From assembly GCA_032718475.1 (NCBI GenBank), contig JAUCBJ010005202.1, positions 1 to 64,000 on the forward strand: a DNA stretch of 64,000 nucleotides, written 5' to 3'. How positions within the stretch are numbered: the stretch's first letter is position 1; every line of letters begins with the position of its first letter. The translations under genes and the position numbers were made by a program. Below, piece after piece: positions 55,351 through 64,000 of this stretch. The DNA comes from Nemertoderma westbladi (Eukaryota > Xenacoelomorpha > Nemertodermatida > Nemertodermatidae). A model generated the notes under the pieces. It was not told the DNA's origin and did no database searches. It worked only from the letters and a program-made list of their open reading frames with translations.

Positions 55351-56729
55351 CCACTAACTCAATCGGTGTGTCTGTTGTGGAGCGAGCGACGGAAGTAAGC
55401 GAGTTTAGCATACAGGTACCACTAACTCAATCGGTGTGTCTGTTGTGGGGCGAGCGACGAAAGTAAGCGAGTTTAGCATACAGGTACCACTAACTCAATC
55501 GGTGTGTCTGTTGTGGGGCGAGCGACGAATGTAAGCGAGTTTAGCATACAGGTACCACTAACTCAATCGGTGTGTCTGTTGTGGGGCGAGCGACGAAAGT
55601 AAGCGAGTTTAGCATACAGGTACCACTAACTCAATCGGTGTGTCTGTTGTGGGGCGAGCGATGGAAGTAAGCGAGTTTAGCATACAGGTACACTAACTCA
55701 ATCGGTGTGTCTGTTGTGGGGCGAGCGATGGAAGTAAGCGAGTTTAGCATACAGGTACCACTAACTCAATCGGTGTGTCTGTTGTGGGGCGAGCGACGAA
55801 AGTAAGCGAGCTTAGCATACAGGTACCACTAACTCAATCGGTGTGTCTGTTGTGGGGCGAGCGACGAAAGTAAGCGAGCTTAGCATACAGGTACCACTAA
55901 CTCAATCGGTGTGTCTGTTGTGGGGCGAGCGATGGAAGTAAGCGAGTTTAGCATACAGGTACACTAACTCAATCGGTGTGTCTGTTGTGGGGCGAGCGAT
56001 GGAAGTAAGCGAGTTTAGCATACAGGTACCACTAACTCAATCGGTGTGTCTGTTGTTGGGCGAGCGACGAAAGTAAGCGAGCTTAGCATACAGGTACCAC
56101 TAACTCAATCGGTGTGTCTGTTGTGGGGCGAGCGACGGAAGTAAGCGAGCTTAGCATACAGGTACCACTAACTCAATCGGTGTGTCTGTTGTGGGGCGAG
56201 CGACGAAAGTAAGCGAGTTTATCATACAGGTACCACTAACTTAATCGGTGTGTCTGTTGTGGGGCGAGAGACGGAAGTAAGCGAGCTTAGCATACAGGTA
56301 CCACTAACTCAATCGGTGTGTCTGTTGTGGAGCGAGCGACGAAAGTAAGCGAGCTTAGCATACAGGTACCACTAACTCAATCGGTGTGTCTGTTGTGGGG
56401 CGAGCGATGGAAGTAAGCGAGTGTAGCATACAGGTACCACTAACTCAATCGGTGTGTCTGTTGTTCTGTTGATCTGTGGGGCGAGCGACGAAAGTAAGCG
56501 AGCTTAGCATACAGGTACCACTAACTCAATCGGTGTGTCTGTTGTTCTGTTGATCTGTGGGGCGAGCGACGAAAGTAAGCGAGCTTAGCATACAGGTACC
56601 ACTAACTCAATCGGTGTGTCTGTTGTTCTGTTGATCTGTGGGGCGAGCGACGAAAGTAAGCGAGCTTAGCATACAGGTACCACTAACTCAATCGGTGTGT
56701 CTGTTGTTCTGTCGTTCTGTTGTTCTGTC
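55347..56729. repeat. 68-bp satellite, block 2 (about 20 monomers)
   Basis: Monomer variants (GACGAA/GACGG/GATGG; GTTT/GCTT; TACCAC/TACAC) occur in an ordered series shared with block 3. The last three units carry a longer linker, CTGTTGTTCTGTTGATCTGT, closer to the dispersed copy at 27.6 kb. The block fades into GTTCTGT repeats at 56700-56729. Confidence 0.95.
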
Positions 56730-58267
56730 ATAATTATATGTCAAAATTATGTCATAAAGGTAATCTATCTCTGAGGATACATCGCCTGGGCTGCTCTCAC
56801 ATTACTGTTTGGCGCTGCAAGTTCAAATCCGACTAAAGACTGTATAAATTTCGCACCCTAGACAAGACCCTTTAGATGTCAGTGCACACAAACCCAATAG
56901 GTAAATAGTGTGGCGACCTTCCTGCTTTAAAGGGAGATAAGCGTGAATGTGCGGATTAAATGCATAATAAAATAAACCTACAGTGAGTAACCAAACATAG
57001 CACAAACTTACACAAAGTCGCTATACAAAATCCTCAAGGGTAGCAAAATACAATTAATTGTAAACTAAAGAAATCGAACAAGCTTATACATTCCAAAGAG
57101 AAGGAAAATAAGCAATTTTAACTGGAGATTGTAACTTCAAATTCTGTAAATTATTTTTCAAATTCCCTAATGATGAAACTGACTCAAACTTTTCAAAAGG
57201 GTTTCTAAATGGCACTTGAACTCATTCTCTGATGGGGGGACACCATCTTATTGATCACTTATTACATTAATTTTCCAATTAATACCACCTCACACCATGG
57301 CAGGGTCACCATTTGATCAGAGAAATTTCTATTGACATGTACCGCGGGCCGGATTAGGAGCAGCATTCAGCACCAGTTAGCTGAACAAGGACAACATCCA
57401 TTAGCTACATTGTTAACTACTTGATAAAGTTTGATGTGATCGAGTTCAGGTTGTCAAACAATAAAGTTATGAAGTTCTGGTGTGATAATATCATCGATGA
57501 GCGAGGCAAATAGAGGTTCGTATGCCAGCATCTACTGATATTTCAGATGTCACACAGAAATCAGAACTCAGGTTTAATTAAATAAACAACAGTGCATGGT
57601 CCAACACTTTATGAGACTGATCAATGTTGCATTCTTGCATTGGTCTGAAGTGTAAAAATACTGTAGGTTCTGAACCAAGTGAATATGAATTCCAATTCTA
57701 AAGTCCAATGTAAACTTTCCAGTACCTAAACGCCCACCCATGGATTTCGTTGGGCAACAATGGTGATTAATAATAATTGTATTTGGTGAATTTTAGATGT
57801 TGAAAAGGACACGTTTGTCCATTTCATTTACAGTATTATCTACAATTCTTGATAACTAAACACACGCGCCTGTAATTCCTCTGGAAGACCTGGTGTTAGG
57901 TGGCAGCTATTGAAATCTCCTAAGATGGAAAACATGATAATTTGAACTATAGTTCGCCTTCAACATCAACAAGATTCCAATAATGTAATCAACTTCATTT
58001 TTTAATCAGAAACGCATTGCCACATGGATGGTAACCTTAGTTGGGTTATTAAAGGTTTTAAATCCTGGAATGTATATAGATTTATTAGATTTTAATTCTA
58101 ATATAATCACTCTATTGAAATCTACTAAGAACCATATACAATTATAGTTTTAAAGCTTATTCTTTCCTCCAGAGACTTTCCATCATGTAATCCGTAATAA
58201 GGGGGCCATCTATCAATATATTATAATCTGCACAGTGAGATGCTATGAGGGCTTAACAAATAAATTA
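56730..58267. other. No intact gene; contains a LINE endonuclease relic
   Basis: Apart from the endonuclease fragment at 57862-57945 the stretch has no supported frame. GCAAGTTCAAATCCG near 56817 resembles a pol III B box, but no A box at the right distance was found. Confidence 0.5.
57862..57945 (-). pseudogene. LINE endonuclease fragment (LGDFN motif, CR1/L2-like)
   Basis: The minus strand reads MFSILGDFNSCHLTPGLPEE, then LQARV. The pattern ILGDFN.C.L...LP..LQ.YV is the conserved catalytic block of apurinic endonucleases in CR1/L2-type LINEs. Flanking frames are broken, and the catalytic His block (SDH) is not found nearby. Confidence 0.45.
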
Positions 58268-59365
58268 GATTGGGATCCATAATCCCAGGTAGGAGAAGTC
58301 ATCCAATTACACCTAAACTAAGGCTAGTAAGCTTAGTAAGCTAACCTTAGAGCTTATAGTTGCATATTTAAATATTCCCTGAGAACTGTCGAAGTGAACT
58401 GTCAAAATTTTGGTCTTTTTTGGAATTAACAAATATATCAACACTAATTAAGCACTATGTCTTATGCCTGTCCAATGAGATGGGAAGCTGTTGGGCTCCC
58501 TCTAATGATTCTGAGAGTACCACTAAGTTATCAGCAAAAATCTAGATCAGTTAGGTACTTGCCAGGATTTCCTCGACTTCGGGAGCCAGTAGGTGGAGAT
58601 ACCATCACCCCATCATCATTATGATGATCTAAGGACATGCGTAGAACATAATTAACCACAATTATGAACAAGAATGGTGCAAGTGTGTCACCCTGGAAAA
58701 CTCCCCATAACACAATGGATCTGTGTCACCATCAACAGTAGACACAAATGTTGTTGAACCATCGATAATGATCTTATTGCTGCAATAATTTCAGCAGGAA
58801 TCCCATATAATGAAAGTATGCTGAACATACGTGAGCGAGAGACTGCATCAAAGGCCTTGAAGAAGTCAACAAAGATAACAGCCAGATGCCTGTCTTTCTT
58901 TTTTGATAACTCTTCAATTATCCTTCTAAGTGCCAAAATGGGCTCCATGGTCCCACGACCTTTATGGAACCCATTCTGATTTTCACGTAACAGTCTCTCA
59001 ATGGGATCGATCCCATATGTATTTCATATAATTATATTGCATAGCTTTGCACCAATCGGGATCAACGATATTCCATGAAGAGATCCATAGTGTGTTAGGT
59101 TGCCCTTCTTGGGAACTGGCACCAACTTATTTGTTTTCATTTCATGTGGGACGCTCTTTGTACATGTCTATATAATAGGGTAAATGAGCTCCACAGGGGG
59201 GGGGGGGGCACCATTTACTTCACTGGCACGATTGGTCTTAATGATCTTTGTAGCAGCAGCCTTGACTTCAGCAACGGAGATATCATCAATGGGTACATCC
59301 GGGAGTACAGATGTAAAGTGGTTCGTTGTTGGTGGTTCCCAGTCAGCAAGTTGATCGATTTCCAT
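58268..59365 (-). mobile_element. RTE-like LINE, family 1, older copy without 3' end
   Basis: The minus-strand order is DWEPPTTNHFTSVLPDVPID and DISVAEVKAAATKIIKTNRA (59210-59365), then PKKGNLT-like, GNQNGF (with changes), MEPILALRRIIEELSKKKDR (from 58948), FVDFFKAFDAVS, GVFQGDTLAPF and SRGNPGKYLTDLDF. It then decays to a GSWI-like remnant at about 58268. The 3' third is missing. A run of 13 G at 59196-59208 interrupts the linker, giving a Pro run there. It preserves the linker upstream of the RT better than other copies. Confidence 0.8.
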
Positions 59366-59940
59366 ACCTGAGCTGATTGCCTGTGGTCATCGGCATCATT
59401 GATGGCTGTTCAGTATGTGAGTTGTTTGATCCTGGTCTCTTTCGCCTTGAGTGTGCCATGCTCACTTATGAAAATCCACCACTAATGGGGAGAATACCTA
59501 TCTATAATGATATCATCATGCAAGAGAATTCCTTTCCACAGCATCACAAAGAATATTAAACCCAGCTTTATCATGGCATTGGTGATCCTACTGCGCTTGT
59601 TGGATCAACCATCACTCTTCTTTCCTTATCATGGCATGGGTGAACTTGATTCTCTTGATATATACCTTCTTCAAACTCTAGACTTGGGACTCCTTAAATT
59701 TACTGGTGGTGTGTGTAAAATAATATTCTAATGACAAGTGGTGATGGTGATAATAATTAGTATCAGTCTATGATGGGAATCAGAGCCAGAATATGGATCT
59801 CTCACTTGACCAAGCCATTTTATTTTTGAATTCGATGTTGGGGTTGGGCTTCCAATAACTTAGAGTCATTTATTTCAAGTAGATTGAAATTGCCCGATAA
59901 ATGGTTGTCAATTTCCTTTAGATTGTTTACCTGCTTTACT
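59366..59940. other. No gene recognised
   Basis: Short frames of 60-75 codons show no domain likeness. It lies between two oppositely oriented family-1 copies. Confidence 0.45.
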
Positions 59941-59941
59941 T

Positions 59942-61460
59942 CCTTGTCAATAATGACAGGGTATTGCCTGATAACTTTATAGAAGTAAAAGTGTCTGAGT
60001 CTGTACTCCCAGATATTCCCATTGGCGATATCTCCTTTGCAGAAGTGAAGGCTGCTGCAAAGAGCATTAAGACCAATCGTGCCAGTGTGGAGTAGATGGT
60101 GTTCCCTCTGAGGTCTTTAAAATACCTGAGTGTTTAAAGCTCATCTATCCCATCATAGTAGACATGTACCGTACAACAAGAGTCCCACAAGAAATGAAAA
60201 CAAATAAGTTGGTGCCAGTTCCCAAGAAGGGCAACCTAACACTCTATGGTTCTTTTCGGGGAATCTCATTGATCTCGATTGCTGCAAAACTATACAATAG
60301 AATTCTATTAAATCGCATCAGGGATCCCATTGAGAGACTGCTACGTGGAAATCAGAATGGGTTCCATGGAGCCCATTTTGGCACTTAGAAGGATAATTGA
60401 AGAGTTATCAAAAAAGAAAGACAGGCATCTGGCTGTTATCTTTGTTGACTTCTTCAAGGCCTTTGATTCAGTCTCTCGCTCACGTATGTTCAGCATACTT
60501 TCATTATATGGGATTCCTGATGAAATTATTGCAGCAATCAGATCAGTATACGATGGTTCGACAACATTTGTGTCTACTGTTGACGGTGACACAGAACCAT
60601 TTGAAGTGTTATGGGGCGTCCTCCAAGGAGACACACTTGCACCATTCTTGTTCATTATTGTGGTTGACTATGTTCTACGCATGTCCTTAGATCATCATAA
60701 TGATGATGGGGTGATGATAACTCCACCTACTGGCTCCAGAAGTCGAGGAAATCCTGCCAAGTACCTAACTGATCTAGACTTTGCTGATGACTTAGGAGTA
60801 CTCTCAGAATCATTAGAGGGAGCCCAGCGGCTCCTCAGCTCATTAGAACATGCTGCTTCTAGTGTTGGTCTTTTTATTAACTCCAGAAAGACCAAAATTC
60901 TGACAGTTAACTTTGAAAGTCCTCAGCAAGTCTCTGATCGGATGAGCATAAGCTCAAAGGATGGTATGCTTGAGCATGTGGACGACTTCTGTTACCTGGG
61001 ATCATGGATCCGGAAGTCAGGTGAGGACCTTCGAATACGTAAGGGAAAGGCATGGGCAGCCTTGAATAGGCTTTCCAGGATTTGGAAGACACCTAGAATT
61101 AATCGGAAACTTAAGGTCCGATTATTTAGAGCAGCAGTAGTTCCAGTACTCCTCTACGGGAGTCCATGCTGGGTTCTAACTGCTGAGGACACCAAATCTC
61201 TGGATGGCACATTCACAAGAATGATACGCCGGGTACATTGTGTCAAGTACAATGCACACATCTCCAACCAGACACTATATAACATTGGAGGTGTCTCATT
61301 GGTTCCCCCAAGCTTGACACTAGAACAAAATCGCCTCCGCTTTGCAGGACATTGCCTTCGCCGTGAGGACCAGCCAGTGCATAATCTTGTACTTTGGCAG
61401 CCTCATGGAGTGAATAAGCATGGTGGACAGCCCATCACTTTCTTGAGACGCATCTACTAA
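59942..61460 (+). mobile_element. RTE-like LINE, family 1, plus-strand copy truncated by satellite
   Basis: It reads the linker (VNNDRVLPDNF, SESVLPDIPIGDISFAEVKA), then an RT with all core motifs. The copy stops in the tail at ITFLRRI, and ten bases later the 68-bp satellite begins (61471). The 3' UTR and terminus are missing. It is one of the few plus-strand copies. Confidence 0.85.
60164..61460 (+). pseudogene. Family-1 reverse transcriptase with 17-bp deletion
   Basis: The first part (60164-60388) reads MYRTTRVPQEMKTNKLVPVP, KKGNLTLYGSFRGISLIS and GNQNGFHGAHFGT. A deletion of about 17 bp after GGGTTCC (near 60365) removes RKGRGT and shifts the frame. The second part (60330-61460) carries MEPILALRRIIEEL, FVDFFKAFDS (A), GVLQGDTLAPFLF (B), LDFADDLGVLSES (C), DDFCYLGSWIRKSG, VLLYGSPCWVL and RLRFAGHCLRRED. 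It ends FLRRIY at a stop created by the junction with flanking sequence. Apart from the deletion and the lost end it is nearly identical to 37305-38717. Confidence 0.87.
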
Positions 61461-61470
61461 CCACTAACTA

Positions 61471-64000
61471 GGTACCACTAACTCAATCGGTGTATCAGTG
61501 GGGCGAGCGACGAAAGTAAGCGAGTTTAGCATACAGGTACCACTAACTCAATCGGTGTGTCTGTTGTTGGGCGAGCGACGAAAGTAAGCGAGCTTAGCAT
61601 ACAGGTACCACTAACTCAATCGGTGTGTCTGTTGTGGGGCGAGCGACGAAAGTAAGCGAGCTTAGCATACAGGTACCACTAACTCAATCGGTGTGTCTGT
61701 TGTTGGGGCGAGCGACGAAAGTAAGCGAGCTTAGCATACAGGTACCACTAACTCAATCGGTATGTCTGATGTTGGGCGAGCGACGACAGTAAGCGAGCTT
61801 AGCATACAGGTACCACTAACTCAATCGGTGTGACTGTTGTGGGGCGAGCGACGGAAGTAAGCGAGCTTAGCATACAGGTACCACTAACTCAATCGGTGTG
61901 TCTGTTGTTGGGCGAGCGACGAAAGTAAGCGAGCTTAGCATACAGGTACCACTAACTCAATCGGTATGTCTGTTGTTGGGCGAGCGACGACAGTAAGCGA
62001 GCTTAGCATACAGGTAGCACTAACTCAATCGGTGTGTCTGTTGTGGGGCGAGCGACGGAAGTAAGCGAGCTTAGCATACAGGTACCACTAACTCAATCGG
62101 TGTGTCTGTTGTGGGGCGAGCGACGAAAGTAAGCGAGCTTTAGCATACAAGTACCACTAACTCAATCGGTGTGTCTGTTGTGGGGCGAGCGACGAAAGTA
62201 AGCGAGCTTAGCATACAGGTACCACTAACTCATTCGGTGTGTCTGTTGTGGGGCGAGCGACGAAAGTAAGCGAGCTTAGCATACAGGTACCACTAACTCA
62301 ATCGGTGTGTCTGTTGTGGGGCGAGCGATGGAAGTAAGCGAGTTTAGCATACAGGTACACTAACTCAATCGGTGTGTCTGTTGTGGGGCGAGCGATGGAA
62401 GTAAGCGAGTTTAGCATACAGGTACCACTAACTCAATCGGTGTGTCTGTTGTGGGGCGAGCGACGAAAGTAAGCGAGCTTAGCATACAGGTACCACTAAC
62501 TCAATCGGTGTGTCTGTTGTGGGGCGAGCGACGAAAGTAAGCGAGCTTAGCATACAGGTACCACTAACTCAATCGGTGTGTCTGTTGTGGGGCGAGCGAT
62601 GGAAGTAAGCGAGTTTAGCATACAGGTACACTAACTCAATCGGTGTGTCTGTTGTGGGGCGAGCGATGGAAGTAAGCGAGTTTAGCATACAGGTACCACT
62701 AACTCAATCGGTGTGTCTGTTGTGGGGCGAGCGACGGAAGTAAGCGAGTTTAGCATACAGGTACCACTAACTCAATCGGTGTGTCTGTTGTGGGGCGAGC
62801 GACGGAAGTAAGCGAGCTTAGCATACAGGTACCACTAACTCAATCGGTGTGTCTGTTGTGGGGCGAGCGACGAAAGTAAGCGAGTTTATCATACAGGTAC
62901 CACTAACTTAATCGGTGTGTCTGTTGTGGGGCGAGCGACGGAAGTAAGCGAGCTTAGCATACAGGTACCACTAACTCAATCGGTGTGTCTGTTGTGGAGC
63001 GAGCGACGAAAGTAAGCGAGCTTAGCATACAGGTACCACTAACTCAATCGGTGTGTCTGTTGTAGGGCGAGCGACGGAAGTAAGCGAGCTTAGCATACAG
63101 GTACCACTAACTCAATCGGTGTGTCTGTTGTGGGGCGAGCGATGGAAGTAAGCGAGTTTAGCATACAGGTACACTAACTCAATCGGTGTGTCTGTTGTGG
63201 GGCGAGCGATGGAAGTAAGCGAGTTTAGCATACAGGTACCACTAACTCAATCGGTGTGTCTGTTGTTGGGCGAGCGACGAAAGTAAGCGAGCTTAGCATA
63301 CAGGTACCACTAACTCAATCGGTGTGTCTGTTGTGGGGCGAGCGACGGAAGTAAGCGAGCTTAGCATACAGGTACCACTAACTCAATCGGTGTGTCTGTT
63401 GTGGGGCGAGCGACGAAAGTAAGCGAGTTTATCATACAGGTACCACTAACTTAATCGGTGTGTCTGTTGTGGGGCGAGCGACGGAAGTAAGCGAGCTTAG
63501 CATACAGGTACCACTAACTCAATCGGTGTGTCTGTTGTGGAGCGAGCGACGAAAGTAAGCGAGCTTAGCATACAGGTACCACTAACTCAATCGGTGTGTC
63601 TGTTGTAGGGCGAGCGACGGAAGTAAGCGAGCTTAGCATACAGGTACCACTAACTCAATCGGTGTGTCTGTTGTAGGGCGAGCGACGGAAGTAAGCGAGC
63701 TTAGCATACAGGTACCACTAACTCAATCGGTGTGTCTGTTGTGGGGCGAGCGACGGAAGTAAGCGAGTTTAGCATACAGGTACCACTAACTCAATCGGTG
63801 TGTCTGTTGTGGGGCGAGCGATGGAAGTAAGCGAGTTTAGCATACAGGTACCACTAACTCAATCGGTGTGTCTGTTGTTCTGTTGATCTGTGGGGCGAGC
63901 GACAAAAGTAAGCGAGCTTAGCATACAGGTACCACTAACTCAATCGGTGTGTCTGTTGTAGGGCGAGCGACGGAAGTAAGCGAGCTTAGCATACAGGTAC
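61471..64000. repeat. 68-bp satellite, block 3 (about 37 monomers, runs off the window)
   Basis: Monomers are 67-68 bp. An eight-monomer higher-order unit of 543 bp is visible through the marker GTTTATCATACAGG at 62888 and 63431. The same order surrounds the marker at 56221 in block 2. The palindromes GGTACC and TAAGCGAGCTTA occur in every GCTT-type monomer. No protein-coding potential is seen. Confidence 0.95.

Noticed and set aside
56780-56840. tRNA-like B box GTTCAAATCC
   Set aside because: No A box at a suitable distance and no acceptor pairing.
951-61092. Recurrent opposite-strand frames such as MTSKSWKAYSRLPMPF and MVFLELIKRPTLEAACS
   Set aside because: They are antisense shadows of the family-1 RT and recur only because the LINE does.

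Overview
The window looks like gene-poor, repeat-dense, AT-rich nuclear DNA of an invertebrate animal. The evidence is the many decayed animal non-LTR retrotransposons of RTE-like type, tRNA-derived repeats, palindromic and inverted-repeat elements, minisatellites and long satellite arrays. There are no operons or prokaryotic signals. The octamer TAGGCCTA recurs about ten times, which from memory is common in echinoderm and related deuterostome DNA. That makes a marine deuterostome a guess, not a determination.

Layout. 1-440 is A-rich simple sequence. 442-1980 is a 5'-truncated RTE-like copy (family 1, minus strand). 2717-8782 is a roughly 3.03 kb non-coding unit repeated twice in tandem, each copy carrying a 73-nt tRNA-like sequence. 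9.4-13.0 kb holds relics of an LTR element, a second LINE family and a degraded family-1 copy. 14743-15528 (minus) is the only convincing intact protein ORF. It encodes 261 residues with two predicted membrane segments and is not clearly a known gene. 16.06-20.52 kb is a dispersed repeat (repeat A), split by a second RTE-like element (family 2, plus strand) with endonuclease and reverse transcriptase. 22-30 kb carries a tRNA-derived SINE-like element, minisatellites and perfect palindromes. 31-46 kb has more family-1 copies, a 16-bp minisatellite, a second copy of repeat A, and two inverted-repeat DNA elements. 46-53 kb holds minisatellites and one LINE C-terminal relic. 53.48-64 kb is dominated by a 68-bp satellite in three blocks. 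These are interrupted by a 1.5 kb segment ending in a stretch like the 28S rRNA R2 target site, and by two family-1 copies.

How the pieces work together. Family 1 is the main recent mutagen. At least ten copies or stubs share the same 3' end (a short tail of TAG triplets and a conserved stretch of about 40 nt). They are usually 5'-truncated, sometimes to a few tens of bases. Three insertions have target-site duplications that can be read directly (12, 19 and 25 bp). Several of the best copies are nearly identical, which argues for recent activity, but every ORF seen is truncated or carries a stop, frameshift or deletion. The source of enzyme must lie elsewhere.

Best leads: the two-membrane-segment ORF, the 28S-like junction with the satellite, the eight-monomer higher-order satellite repeat shared by two blocks, the G-tract/C-tract hairpins with a conserved loop at the ends of repeat A, and the rearranged LINE insertions bounded by clean target-site duplications. 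All calls were made by reading and hand alignment; no database search was run.
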